This document shows, one piece after another, positions 48,158 through 57,258 of a stretch of 64,000 nucleotides of DNA. The notes under the pieces are model-generated. The model ran no database searches and was not told the origin of the DNA. It saw nothing but the letters and a program-made list of their open reading frames with translations. The stretch comes from Flavimaricola sp. (GTDB taxonomy: Bacteria > Pseudomonadota > Alphaproteobacteria > Rhodobacterales > Rhodobacteraceae). The DNA is taken from contig JAHDDU010000006.1 in assembly GCA_020629175.1 (NCBI GenBank), forward strand, positions 44,625 through 108,624. The letters are read 5' to 3'. A program made the translations under genes and the position numbers. Numbering within the stretch: the stretch's first letter is position 1; each line of letters opens with the position of its first letter.

Positions 48158-48946
48158 TCACACATCGATCCCGTCAAAAAGGTTGTCACCTTCCAGAATG
48201 TCGATCTTCTCCTGCTCAACCGACCCGCTGCTGATATCGCGTACTTCCGTCCGCCCATCGCCATAACCGATCACCACGGCGTCACAAATATCGATGAACA
48301 ACCCGTTCTCCACCACCCCCGGGATCTGGTTCAGCACCAATGACAATTGTCGCGCATTACCGATCCGGTTGAGGTGCAGGTCAAGGATATGGTTGCCCTC
48401 GTCGGTGACAAAGGGCGCCTGCCCGTTCATCCGCAGCGAAGAGTTTCGCCCCAATACGTCCATCCCGATAAGTGTCTCTTCCACAAGCATTTTTGTAGTC
48501 TGCCAGCCAAAGGGTATGATCTCGAGCGGTAGCGGAAACGCGCCCAAAGTCTCGACCTGTTTGGAGCCGTCAGCAATCACGATCATCTGGTCACTTGCCG
48601 TGGCGACGATCTTTTCCTGCAAATGCGCACCACCGCCGCCCTTGATCAGGTTAAGGTTCGCGTCAAACTCGTCAGCCCCGTCAATCGTGATGTCGAGCCA
48701 CTTGGCCTCATCCAGCGAGATCACGTCGATCCCCACATCCCGCGCCATCTCGGCCGTGCGGCTGGAGGTTGGCACCCCCTTGATCCGCAAACCCTCGTCG
48801 CGCACCCGCTCCCCCAAACAGCGCAACAACCACGCCGCCGTCGATCCCGTACCCAATCCCACACGCATGCCCGTTTCCACGAACCGCGTCGCCCGCTTGG
48901 CGGCCACGAATTTTGCTTTGTCGATGGGGGATAGCTCGCCGGACAT
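48158..48946 (-). CDS. rpiA: Ribose-5-phosphate isomerase A
   Basis: RpiA interconverts ribose-5-phosphate and ribulose-5-phosphate in the pentose phosphate pathway. The 262-residue protein has the phosphate loop GLGTGSTAAW at about 30-39, the catalytic DGADE at 89-93, KGGGGAHLQEKIVA at 102-115 with the base Glu 111, and DGSKQV later. I chose the ATG at 48946, with GAGG five bases upstream; a longer frame from 49045 has no family support. NADPH made nearby in the same pathway is used by Gor, so joint transcription would make sense. Confidence 0.95.
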   Translation of the reverse strand: MSGELSPIDKAKFVAAKRATRFVETGMRVGLGTGSTAAWLLRCLGERVRDEGLRIKGVPTSSRTAEMARDVGIDVISLDEAKWLDITIDGADEFDANLNLIKGGGGAHLQEKIVATASDQMIVIADGSKQVETLGAFPLPLEIIPFGWQTTKMLVEETLIGMDVLGRNSSLRMNGQAPFVTDEGNHILDLHLNRIGNARQLSLVLNQIPGVVENGLFIDICDAVVIGYGDGRTEVRDISSGSVEQEKIDILEGDNLFDGIDV

Positions 48947-49064
48947 GGGGGCCTCGCTTTGCGTCAGAGTCGCGCTCTGTATATCCGCCGCGCACGCCGC
49001 GCGACAGGGCTGAGGCGTCGTTTTATTGCGGCGTTTGCATCGCATTTGCCCTAAGACAGCAACT

Positions 49065-49748
49065 ATGGTCGATACGCTGCGCCTTCACTATGCCCCTGAC
49101 AATGCCTCGCTCTGCATCCGGCTGGCGCTTGAGGCTTGCGCGATCCCCTACACAACCGCCCTCGTGGACCGCAGGGCGAGCGAGCAAAAGACCACGGCCT
49201 ATCGCGCCCTAAACCCCAACGGCCTGATCCCCACGCTCGAGACGCAAGACGGGCCGATCTTTGAAACCGGCGCGATCCTTCTGTGGCTGTCCCAACGCAC
49301 CGACGGGGCTGCGCTGATGCCAAAAGGGCCAAACGGGGCTGCGCTCAGTTGGTTGTTCTGGCTCTCCAATTCCCTGCACCCTGCCTTGCGCATGATATTC
49401 TACGCCGAAACATTCGGGAGCGACGTCAACGACCTGCGCCTGAAAACCCAAGTCCGCATCACATCGTTGCTCGACATCCTTGAGGCCACTGCAGCGGACC
49501 AACCCGAATGGTTGTCGACGACCTCCGCACATGGCTGCTATCTCTGCCCCATGCTGCGCTGGCTGGCGCTGTACCCCGATACAAATCCGGACTGGTACGA
49601 CCTAAGTCGTTGGCCACACCTGCACGACCTGGCCCAAGCCATGGACATCAGCCCCCACGGCGTTGCCTCCGCAGCGGCAGAAGGCCTCGGCCCCACCCCG
49701 TTCTCGGCCCCCGTTCGACCCAACCCACCCGAAGGAAGTGCGATCTAG
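49065..49748 (+). CDS. Glutathione S-transferase family protein
   Basis: This is a 227-residue protein. The N-terminal thioredoxin-fold half reads LHYAPDNASLCIRLALEACAIPY, NPNGLIPTLE and FETGAILLWLSQ, the last being the glutathione gamma-Glu site (normally ES; here ETG). The helical C-half is typical. The substrate is unknown. It is divergent from rpiA and is followed 2 bp later by sdaA. Confidence 0.88.
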   Translation: MVDTLRLHYAPDNASLCIRLALEACAIPYTTALVDRRASEQKTTAYRALNPNGLIPTLETQDGPIFETGAILLWLSQRTDGAALMPKGPNGAALSWLFWLSNSLHPALRMIFYAETFGSDVNDLRLKTQVRITSLLDILEATAADQPEWLSTTSAHGCYLCPMLRWLALYPDTNPDWYDLSRWPHLHDLAQAMDISPHGVASAAAEGLGPTPFSAPVRPNPPEGSAI

Positions 49749-49750
49749 CA

Positions 49751-51124
49751 ATGTTTCTCTCTGTTTTTGACATGTTCAAAGTCGGCGTTGGGCCGTCGTC
49801 GTCGCACACCATAGGGCCCATGGTCGCCGCCGCTCGGTTCCTGGACCACCTGCGCGCCCAGCCGTTCCAGGTGGCCGGCGTCCGCGCCTCGCTCCACGGC
49901 TCACTGGCCTTCACTGGTGTTGGGCACGCAACAGACCGCGCCGTCATCCTCGGCCTCGCGGGTTTTCGTGCGGATGACTACGACGCCGACAAGGCCGAGG
50001 CAGAGCTTGCGCGGATCACTGACGAAAACACGGTTGTCCCGGATGGCCTCGGCACGCTTCGCTTTCACCCCAAGGATGATGTGGAGTTCGACTACGGCCC
50101 GCCCCTGCCCGGCCATGCCAACGGACTGATCCTCAAAGGAACCGATGCCCAGGGCGACGTTATCACCCAGATCACATACTATTCGATCGGTGGCGGCTTT
50201 GTCCTGACCGAAGAGGAACTTGCCGCAGGCAAGGACACCGATGAGGGCCCCCCGGTCCCCTACCCATTCAAATCCGCAGCCGAGATGCTGGACATGGCGG
50301 CGCAATCGGGCCTTTCCATCGCGGAAATGAAGCGCACGAACGAACTCAGCCGCAGAACGCAAAACGAGCTCGACAAAGGGCTCGCTCGGATTTGGGAGGT
50401 GATGAACACCTGCATTGACCGGGGTCTCACCACCGACGGCATCCTGCCCGGCGGCCTCCACGTCAAACGCCGCGCCAAGGATATCCACGAAAAGCTGATG
50501 GCTGAGCGCGGGCTGAACCTGACCGCGCCGCACACCATCAACGACTGGATGAGCACCTATGCCATGGCCGTCAACGAAGAGAACGCCGCCGGCGGTCAGG
50601 TCGTTACCGCGCCCACCAATGGGGCGGCAGGCGTTGTTCCAGCCACGATCCGCTACTGGCTCGACCACGTCCCCGGCGCGTCTGAGGCCAAAGTGCCTGA
50701 CTTTCTGCTCACCGCTTCGGCTATTGGGGGGCTGGTGAAATTTAACGCCTCCATTTCCGGGGCTGAGGCGGGCTGTCAGGCCGAGGTTGGCTCCGCCGCC
50801 GCGATGGCCTCTGCTGGGCTCTGCGCTGTGATGGGCGGCACGCCAGAGCAGATCGAGAACGCCGCCGAGATCGCGCTCGAGCATCATCTGGGCATGACCT
50901 GTGATCCCGTACGTGGGCTGGTACAGGTGCCCTGTATCGAACGTAACGGGCTTGGCGCAATCAAAGCTGTCTCCGCCGCATCCCTCGCCTTGCGCGGCGA
51001 TGGCACCCATCTCGTCCCGCTGGACGCAGCAATAGAAACGATGCGCCAGACGGGTGCGGATATGAGCGAGAAATACAAGGAAACGGCCCTTGGCGGCCTC
51101 GCCGTCAATGTCCCCAATTGCTAA
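49751..51124 (+). CDS. sdaA: L-serine ammonia-lyase (Fe-S, single-chain)
   Basis: SdaA deaminates L-serine to pyruvate with a 4Fe-4S cluster. The 457-residue protein begins MFLSVFDMFKVGVGPSSSHTIGPM, the diagnostic start, and has APTNGAAGVVPATIRY, GAEAGCQAEVGSA and HHLGMTCDPVRGLVQVPCIERN, which supply the cluster cysteines. I use the ATG at 49751; longer frames overlap the GST gene. Cluster oxidation makes the enzyme oxygen-sensitive. Confidence 0.95.
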   Translation: MFLSVFDMFKVGVGPSSSHTIGPMVAAARFLDHLRAQPFQVAGVRASLHGSLAFTGVGHATDRAVILGLAGFRADDYDADKAEAELARITDENTVVPDGLGTLRFHPKDDVEFDYGPPLPGHANGLILKGTDAQGDVITQITYYSIGGGFVLTEEELAAGKDTDEGPPVPYPFKSAAEMLDMAAQSGLSIAEMKRTNELSRRTQNELDKGLARIWEVMNTCIDRGLTTDGILPGGLHVKRRAKDIHEKLMAERGLNLTAPHTINDWMSTYAMAVNEENAAGGQVVTAPTNGAAGVVPATIRYWLDHVPGASEAKVPDFLLTASAIGGLVKFNASISGAEAGCQAEVGSAAAMASAGLCAVMGGTPEQIENAAEIALEHHLGMTCDPVRGLVQVPCIERNGLGAIKAVSAASLALRGDGTHLVPLDAAIETMRQTGADMSEKYKETALGGLAVNVPNC

Positions 51125-51152
51125 TTGGCAAGCGCGGCCCTAGCGTCGGCCC

Positions 51153-52058
51153 ATGACACCCAAAGCCGACAGGCCCATGCTGGGCATTCTCCTGATGCTG
51201 GGATTTTGCGTCCTTGCACCCATGGGCGATGCACTGGCCAAAGTGCTGGGCGAAGCCATCGCCGTGCCGCTGCTGATCCTTGTCCGCTTTGGCATGCAGG
51301 CACTGCTTTTGATCCCCGTTGCACTGCTGCTCGGCAATAGCCTTCGGATCAGCCAACGGATGTTTGTCACCATTGCGCTGCGCACTGCTCTTCATATCAC
51401 AGGCCTTTGGGCGATGTTCACAAGCCTCAAATACCTGCCGCTCGCAGACGCTATCGCCATCGCCTTTGTCATGCCCTTTATCATGTTGTTACTGGGAAAA
51501 CTGGTCCTGAATGAAGATGTGGGCCCGCACCGACTGGCCGCTTGCGCTGTGGGCTTTGTCGGCACGCTCCTCGTGATCCAGCCCAACTTCGCCTCCGTCG
51601 GCGCACCTGCCCTGCTGCCGCTGTTGGTAGCCGTAGTCTTTTCGCTCTTCATGCTCGTCACCCGTACCATCGCCAAAGACATTGACGCGATCTCGCTTCA
51701 GGCGATCAGCGGCGCTCAGGCGACTGTCGTGCTCTTGCCACTTCTTGTGTTTGGCCCGATCGCGCAGGACTTCGGCGTTTTGACGAGCGATGCAAAGACG
51801 GTCCAACTGCTTCTGCTTTTGGGGGTGCTCGGCACCGCGGCGCATCTTTTGATGACGGGCAGCTTGCGGTTCGCGCCGTCAGCGACAGTCGCCCCTATGC
51901 AATACCTCGAAATCCCGTTCGGCACGATTATCGGCTACTTAATCTGGCAGGTCCTGCCCAACGGCCTCGCCGCATTGGGCATTTGCATCACAATCGCCGC
52001 AGGGCTTTACGTCATCGCACGGGAGCGGGCCATCGCCCGGCAGACAGCAAGGCCGTAA
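51153..52058 (+). CDS. DMT superfamily (EamA) transporter
   Basis: This is a 301-residue membrane protein with ten helices in two EamA repeats; GDALAKVLGEAI and LADAIAIAFVMPFIMLLLGKLVLNEDVG mark the first repeat, and SATVAPMQYLEIPFGTIIGYLIW the second. It is probably a metabolite exporter. The ligand is unknown, though its place after sdaA could hint at an amino acid. Its last 47 bp overlap the thiamine diphosphokinase gene in convergent orientation. Confidence 0.9.
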   Translation: MTPKADRPMLGILLMLGFCVLAPMGDALAKVLGEAIAVPLLILVRFGMQALLLIPVALLLGNSLRISQRMFVTIALRTALHITGLWAMFTSLKYLPLADAIAIAFVMPFIMLLLGKLVLNEDVGPHRLAACAVGFVGTLLVIQPNFASVGAPALLPLLVAVVFSLFMLVTRTIAKDIDAISLQAISGAQATVVLLPLLVFGPIAQDFGVLTSDAKTVQLLLLLGVLGTAAHLLMTGSLRFAPSATVAPMQYLEIPFGTIIGYLIWQVLPNGLAALGICITIAAGLYVIARERAIARQTARP

Positions 52059-52686
52059 CCATGATATCCAGCGCCGCGCGCGGCAGGATCAGCATCATGG
52101 CAGGCTGATTGACTGAGAGCGTGACCGGTCCGTTCGCGATATTCGACGTGCCAATCTGGGACAGCGGGTCAAAAGCCAGCCCTTCCGTCGGCCACTCTAA
52201 CCCCTCAGATGTGCAGCTGCAGGGCGCAAAGGGAAAAAGCGATACATCCGTTCCAGCCTCAACTGGCACCGTGATGACAGGCGGCGCGAGGACGGTGATC
52301 GTCTCGCCCCCCACCAAGAGGCACGGCCTGTCCGGGTGCCGCAACAAAACATGCATCGCCGCCAAGGCATGATCGAATCGACCCCCCGAAAACCCAAGCC
52401 CGATGACCAAAGGTGCCGAAATCTGCCGCAGCGCCTTGTCAAAATCGGTCGTCTCCTGTTCGGCCACTTTGTGCAGCTTTTGGGCAAATGTGGCAGCGTT
52501 TTCTGGGGAAATACTGTCCATGTCCCCGATAACTGCTGTTAACTCGACGCCGTATTCCGCCGCGTGGCGCGCGCCGCCATCCGCCGCAACTGCCTGTTTT
52601 GCATGGATTAACGCGTCCTCAACATCTGTGCGACTAACGTGAGACCCGCCAAAGAGCAGCACCGGATCGCGGGATTGAACAATCAC
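52012..52686 (-). CDS. Thiamine diphosphokinase
   Basis: This is a 224-residue enzyme converting thiamine to thiamine diphosphate. Motifs are AADGGARHA at 34-42, AVIGDMDSISPE at 51-62, EQETTDFDKAL at 76-86 and GFSGGRFDHALA. These supply the magnesium and pyrophosphate sites. It is convergent with the DMT transporter gene, and their coding ends overlap, so opposed transcription may matter. Its promoter must lie in 52687-52835. Confidence 0.92.
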   Translation of the reverse strand: MIVQSRDPVLLFGGSHVSRTDVEDALIHAKQAVAADGGARHAAEYGVELTAVIGDMDSISPENAATFAQKLHKVAEQETTDFDKALRQISAPLVIGLGFSGGRFDHALAAMHVLLRHPDRPCLLVGGETITVLAPPVITVPVEAGTDVSLFPFAPCSCTSEGLEWPTEGLAFDPLSQIGTSNIANGPVTLSVNQPAMMLILPRAALDIMVTALLSAGRWPAPVR

Positions 52687-52767
52687 GAATTGTGGCCTCC
52701 AATGTTTCTCATCCAGCGCCTATGCCATAAAAGGGTCACGAAATAATACCTCCAAAAACCTTATCTC

Positions 52768-52783
52768 GTTCCGGTTTCGGAAC
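52768..52783. promoter_or_regulatory. Inverted repeat in the divergent promoter region
   Basis: GTTCCG-GTTT-CGGAAC is a perfect six-pair inverted repeat lying 52 bp before the acidic-protein gene and 82 bp from the thiamine diphosphokinase start. It could be a regulator site or a small hairpin. It also contains GGAAC on each strand, but no CGTT follows at the EcfG distance. Confidence 0.4.
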
Positions 52784-52835
52784 CATTCAAGTGTGAACAG
52801 TGTGTTGCCAAGACACGTCATAAAGCGAGCATATC

Positions 52836-55019
52836 ATGGTTGGATCGAGTAAAATTCTCACGGTGTCCTACGGGACCTTCTCCTGCACTCTCGAGGGGTT
52901 CGACGACTCCTTCTCTACAATGAAGGCCATCGCCGAGTACTTCCGCGATCTTGCCGCCGATGATCGGTACTTTGGTGCTGAGCCTCCCTCCCCGGATGCA
53001 GAGATGCTTGCCCGTATTGCGGAACGCGAAGTGTCGCGCCGGGTCGAAGCCAGAACAGACGGCTCGAATGTCGTGCTCAAAACCGGCAGCGCATTGGCCG
53101 CGACGGCGGCGATTGCGGCAGAGGACACGCCATCAAACGAGCCAGTGGCCGAGGCAGCCCCAACCATGCCACCCGCTGCTGAAGCTCCGGCTTTCGCCAT
53201 GCCGCAAAATTCAGAGCCCGAAATGCTCGCGCCATCGCAAGAATTCGAAGACGACATCGAAGAAGCCGAGGCCTTCTTTGAAGCGCCGGCATCTGCACCA
53301 GCAGCCGATCATCCTGACGCCGAAAGCGTGGCTGCTAAATTGCAGCGTATCCGTGCCGTTGTTGGCCGCGGTCCTATGGGCCAGCCCACCGATGCGGACG
53401 CGGCCACCAATGACAATGCCGAGAGCATCTTTGCAGACACGGACGCGGCCCCAATTGAAGCCGAGCCTGAGGCAGATATTGCTGTAGCAGCCGTCGATCA
53501 TGAAGACGAAGCAGCAAGTGAGCGCGAGGTCGAAGCCGAAGACACTGTTGCCGCCCCCTATTCGCCCTTTGAAGCTGTCGCAGCTGACGAAGACGCTGCA
53601 TCAGAGGACGACACGGCAGACACCGAAGAGTTTGCGTCCGTCGACGATGCGCCTGACGTCGCCGAAACCGATGCTGACGACGACGAGGACGCCGCGTCCG
53701 AAGCTGATGCCGAGGCCGCACCGGCGCCGGTTCGTGCCCGCGTTATCCGCATGCGCAAAGCCGACCTCGCCGCACCAATCGCCGCGACGGCAGCAAGTGC
53801 CGTGGACGACGCGCAGGACGGAAATGATCTGTCCTCTCTGATCGGGCGCGTCACAGGCAATACCTCAGAGGCCTCAGAAGACCTCACTGATGCCGCAGAA
53901 ACTGTCGAGTTTGGCATTTCCGAAGAGGTGAGCGCCGAAGACATCGCAGACCTAGAGCAGCTCGACGGTCTTCCGAGCGACGTCGAAGCGCTTGTTGAAG
54001 AGACGTCGCTCTCTGCCGACGCCGAAGCTGATCTTCAGGCCGAGCTTGCCGCTTTGACCGGCAATTTGGGTGAAGAAGAGGATCAAGACGAAGAGGCAGA
54101 AATCGAGCCTCTCGAACTGTCGAACGATGACCTGGTCACGGATGACTTGAGCGAAGAACTTAACGCCATCGAAGACGAGTTTGAGGCGCCTGCTTTTGAA
54201 GATGAATTCGAGGCGCCCGCCGCCGAGGACGAAATCGAGGCACCAGCCGCCGAGGATGCTGCCCCATTGCGTCCGCGCCGCGTGCAAATGGCGTCTAGCA
54301 TCGATGACGACGAGGATGCGATGTCCCGCATCATGTCCGAGACCGAGGCCAAGATGTCCTCGCCAGATCAAAGCCGTCGCCGTGAGTCCATCGCACAACT
54401 CAAGGCCGCCGTCGCCGCAACAGAAGCAGATCGCGAAGTCAGCGCCGAACAATCGGCGGAGAGCGAAGCGGAATCAGCGTTCCGTGACGATCTCGAACAG
54501 GCCGTGCGTCCAACGCGCCCAATCCGCCCAGCGCGTCCGACTGGCCGTGCGGAGCGTGCCGAGCGTTCAGAGCGCCCTCAGGCGGCCCCATTGAAACTCG
54601 TAGCATCGCAGCGCATCGACGTGCCCGAGGCAACAGCTGCTGAAAGCACTGGCCCTATCACGCCAGTCCGCCCCCGCCGTGTCGCAGCAGCACCGGCAGC
54701 CGAAGCCCCTGCCCAGCAAACATCTCGGGAGCAAAGTGGTGGGTTTGCAGAATTCGCCAACAGCATGGGCGCTCAGGACCTGTCCGATCTGCTTGAGGCC
54801 GCAGCCGCCTACACCTCCTTTGTGGAAGGCAGCGAGGATTTCTCGCGTCCGCAGCTCATGAACAAGGTTAAGGAAATGTCCGAGCAGGAATACAGCCGTG
54901 AAGAGGGTCTGCGGTCCTTTGGCACCCTGCTACGTCAGGGCCGGATCATGAAAGTGCGCAATGGCCGCTTCCAGGTCTCGGACGAGACACGGTTTAACCC
55001 CGAACGTCGCGCGGGCTAA
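52836..55019 (+). CDS. Large acidic, largely disordered protein with folded-looking ends
   Basis: This is a 727-residue protein I cannot assign. Residues 1 to about 72 look folded (KILTVSYGTFSCTLEGFDDS, then IAEYFRDLAADDRYFGAEPP and LARIAEREVSRRVEAR). Residues about 90-600 are dominated by Ala, Glu and Asp. Within them is a 27-bp unit repeated three times (54171-54251, coding EDEFEAPAF/EDEFEAPAA/EDEIEAPAA). The last about 94 residues again look folded: FAEFANSMGAQDLSDLLEAA and EEGLRSFGTLLRQGRIMKVRNGRFQVSD in outline, winged-helix-like. There is no signal peptide or membrane segment, so it is probably cytoplasmic. A good terminator follows. Confidence 0.85.
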   Translation: MVGSSKILTVSYGTFSCTLEGFDDSFSTMKAIAEYFRDLAADDRYFGAEPPSPDAEMLARIAEREVSRRVEARTDGSNVVLKTGSALAATAAIAAEDTPSNEPVAEAAPTMPPAAEAPAFAMPQNSEPEMLAPSQEFEDDIEEAEAFFEAPASAPAADHPDAESVAAKLQRIRAVVGRGPMGQPTDADAATNDNAESIFADTDAAPIEAEPEADIAVAAVDHEDEAASEREVEAEDTVAAPYSPFEAVAADEDAASEDDTADTEEFASVDDAPDVAETDADDDEDAASEADAEAAPAPVRARVIRMRKADLAAPIAATAASAVDDAQDGNDLSSLIGRVTGNTSEASEDLTDAAETVEFGISEEVSAEDIADLEQLDGLPSDVEALVEETSLSADAEADLQAELAALTGNLGEEEDQDEEAEIEPLELSNDDLVTDDLSEELNAIEDEFEAPAFEDEFEAPAAEDEIEAPAAEDAAPLRPRRVQMASSIDDDEDAMSRIMSETEAKMSSPDQSRRRESIAQLKAAVAATEADREVSAEQSAESEAESAFRDDLEQAVRPTRPIRPARPTGRAERAERSERPQAAPLKLVASQRIDVPEATAAESTGPITPVRPRRVAAAPAAEAPAQQTSREQSGGFAEFANSMGAQDLSDLLEAAAAYTSFVEGSEDFSRPQLMNKVKEMSEQEYSREEGLRSFGTLLRQGRIMKVRNGRFQVSDETRFNPERRAG
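54171..54251 (+). repeat. 27-bp coding repeat, three copies
   Basis: Units start at 54171, 54198 and 54225, each coding nine residues of the form EDE(F/I)EAPA(F/A). Third codon positions differ between copies, so the peptide repeat appears to be maintained rather than freshly duplicated. Confidence 0.85.
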
Positions 55020-55040
55020 ACGTCAACAAATCCAAGCGTG

Positions 55041-55072
55041 AGGGCGGAGGCGAAAGTCTCCGCCCTTTCTTA
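55041..55072 (+). terminator. Rho-independent terminator after the acidic-protein gene
   Basis: AGGGCGGAG and CTCCGCCCT form a perfect nine-pair stem around GCGAAAGT, followed by TTCTTATT. It lies 22 bases after the stop and just before the end of the convergent small exported-protein gene, which it may also serve. Confidence 0.88.
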
Positions 55073-55080
55073 TTGGCACG

Positions 55081-55473
55081 TCAGAGTTCAATCTCGGGCG
55101 CGTCGATGTCGTCCTCTTCCATGCCGCGCAGCATATCATCGGTCATGCCAAAGGGCGGCGCATCCGCAGACCGGCGGATCAGGATATCACCGTTCTCCAG
55201 CACTTCGATACTGTCGTAGAACTCAATGTCATCAATGGCCGCAAGGATATCGCGAACCAGCGGACGCAACTCAGCCGCCATGCCGCGCATCGCGGGGCCA
55301 AGCTCTTCGGCGAATTGCTCCAGCTCGTCGATGGCAGGCTCCATTTCAGTCATCAAGCCGCGCAGGAAAAGCTGGGCGCCCTCCTCCATCAAGGACAATC
55401 CGTTATCTTCTTGGGCCGCGACAGGTGTGGTCAGCGCAAGGGCAAAGAGCGGGGGGATCAGCAAGTGTTTCAT
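55081..55473 (-). CDS. Small exported protein of unknown function
   Basis: This is a 130-residue protein with a clear signal peptide (MKHLLIPPLFALALTTPVAA, cut near residue 20). The mature part is acidic and mostly helical (EEGAQLFLRGLMTEMEPAIDELEQF in outline) and ends in a strand-like part IEVLENGDILIRRS. There is no cysteine and no catalytic motif. It is probably periplasmic. It lies 29 bp downstream of the EEP-family gene and is likely co-transcribed with it. Confidence 0.8.
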   Translation of the reverse strand: MKHLLIPPLFALALTTPVAAQEDNGLSLMEEGAQLFLRGLMTEMEPAIDELEQFAEELGPAMRGMAAELRPLVRDILAAIDDIEFYDSIEVLENGDILIRRSADAPPFGMTDDMLRGMEEDDIDAPEIEL

Positions 55474-55502
55474 AAGGTCAATATAGGCGCGCCGGGACTA
55501 CA

Positions 55503-56507
55503 TCACAAATCGAGCGTGACCATCACGGGGAAATGGTCTGAGGCAGTCAGCAGAGCATCCCGCAATTCAGTGTTAGCAAAACACTCCGGATCTTCGAAAG
55601 GATGCCAGATGCGCCACTTTGGCCCCGCCCCTTTGAGGTTGGCCGAGACCATAATATAATCCAGTAGCGCCGACAAAAAGCGCCCATCGGGCGGCACTTT
55701 GAACCGGGCACTGGTCGGCGCGGCTTGCAGGCGTTTGCCCAAGGCGAGGCGTGCATGCGGGTCGTGGAGTTGCAGACCTGTGTCCTCACCCAGCACCACC
55801 TCCACCCCCGAGCGGCCAAACAGCTTTTCATACTCGTCAAGACCGGGGCCATCGTTGAAATCGCCCAAGACCATCAGCTTGTCGCCCGCCTCCAGATGGG
55901 CCTCCACCCGGCGGCGCAGCCAGATGCACTGCGCGAGCTGTTTGCGCCGGTTGGCGATTGAAAGGCGCATCACATCCGCCTCAGTCCGCGCGCCATGCGG
56001 GGCTTTGGATTTAGCATGCACACCGATCAGCCGCAGGGTTTCGCCAGACGCAGTCTGCACAGCCAGTTCGAGCGGCGGTTTGGACCACGTAATCTTTTCC
56101 GGCCGCGCGTCCGTGTCCACGTCGAGCGAGAGTTTGCCATCAAACGATGGGGCGCTATCGCTGTCTTGCGGATCATGCGCAGCTGTCAGCGCGTCGGGAT
56201 CATAAAGCAGCGTGATTTCCTGTTGCGTGTCGTTGGAAAAGCCCATGACGGCACGACGCGCGCGCAGATCGAACCGAGATGCAAAGGCCTCTAGTGCTGT
56301 CACCCCGTCACGCTTGCGGCTGGTGTCGGGCGCCTCGATGACCATCACCGCATCCGCGTCCATCGTGCGAAAAACGTGACCGAGGGCCGCAATCTGCTCA
56401 GATCGTTTCACATCGCGGCGGCCGGACCAGCGGTCATCCTCTTGCAATCGCCCCTTGTCATCGAACAAATGATCAAACCATTCAACGTTGTAGGTCGCGA
56501 TCCTCAT
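55503..56507 (-). CDS. Endonuclease/exonuclease/phosphatase (EEP) family protein
   Basis: This is a 334-residue EEP-fold hydrolase with RIATYNVEWFDHLF (metal Asn and Glu), VMVIEAPD, LIGVHAKSKAP, MVLGDFNDGPG and the catalytic end LTASDHFPVMV. Substrates of the fold range from DNA to phospholipids and inositol phosphates, and nothing here narrows that. There is no signal peptide. The ATG at 56507 overlaps the DjlA-like stop by four bases. Confidence 0.9.
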   Translation of the reverse strand: MRIATYNVEWFDHLFDDKGRLQEDDRWSGRRDVKRSEQIAALGHVFRTMDADAVMVIEAPDTSRKRDGVTALEAFASRFDLRARRAVMGFSNDTQQEITLLYDPDALTAAHDPQDSDSAPSFDGKLSLDVDTDARPEKITWSKPPLELAVQTASGETLRLIGVHAKSKAPHGARTEADVMRLSIANRRKQLAQCIWLRRRVEAHLEAGDKLMVLGDFNDGPGLDEYEKLFGRSGVEVVLGEDTGLQLHDPHARLALGKRLQAAPTSARFKVPPDGRFLSALLDYIMVSANLKGAGPKWRIWHPFEDPECFANTELRDALLTASDHFPVMVTLDL

Positions 56508-57190
56508 GTGGCGGCATGGGCCGCGCTGACGGTCTCCCACGCTTTGTTCAGGGCCACCAACCGCCGCTCAGCCAGCTTTTGCGCCTCTGCGGGGACGCCG
56601 CGCGCCTGCATCTGATCCGGGTGCGTTTCGCGTACCATTTGCCGATATTTCTTGCGCAGTTCCTCAAGGCTCGCGTCATAGGGCATGCCCAGCACGTCGT
56701 ACGGATCTGGCTCCGCATCTGGCACATGCTGGGACTTTATCCTTGCATAACAACGGTCTGAGATGCGAAATTCACGTGCAACCTCGACAAGGAAAGCCTC
56801 CTCTGAGGGATGAAACTCTCCGTCCGCCACAGCAATATGGAACAGCCCGGCGAGCACGTCCTCCAATGGATCCTGCCGATCCTCGAACATTGCACTGATA
56901 CGACGGGCATAGATTTCAAAGCCGGCTACATCGGTCCGGGCCATATTGAAAACGCGGGCGGCGTTGACCTCATCTTCGGCGGCGATGTGGAAAACTTCGC
57001 GGAACGCGGTCACCTCATCGCGTGTCACATGTCCGTCGGCCTTGGCCATTTTGGCCCCCAGCGCGATAACAGCAATGGTAAACGCCACGGTGCGCTCCGG
57101 CGGGCTGCGCAATTGCTCAAACACAGCCGAAAGCCCCTCACCTGATGTGAGGGCGGCCAAGGCATCAGCGATCCGGGACCAGAGTGACAT
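56504..57190 (-). CDS. DjlA-like co-chaperone: TerB-like domain plus C-terminal J domain
   Basis: This is a 228-residue protein with a TerB/DjlA-type helical domain at about 30-155, whose acidic loops KADGHVTRDE (50-59) and VADGEFHPSEE (121-131) may bind metal. A C-terminal J domain (163-228) carries the HPD tripeptide at 190-192. J domains stimulate DnaK. Unlike E. coli DjlA there is no N-terminal membrane helix, so it should be soluble. It is first in a group with the EEP protein and the small exported protein. Confidence 0.9.
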   Translation of the reverse strand: MSLWSRIADALAALTSGEGLSAVFEQLRSPPERTVAFTIAVIALGAKMAKADGHVTRDEVTAFREVFHIAAEDEVNAARVFNMARTDVAGFEIYARRISAMFEDRQDPLEDVLAGLFHIAVADGEFHPSEEAFLVEVAREFRISDRCYARIKSQHVPDAEPDPYDVLGMPYDASLEELRKKYRQMVRETHPDQMQARGVPAEAQKLAERRLVALNKAWETVSAAHAAT

Positions 57191-57258
57191 AGACGCATGT
57201 TACCAAACCCAACTGAACTCACCAGTCTGGAAATGCAGAGGCTTTGTGCATTTTTTGC

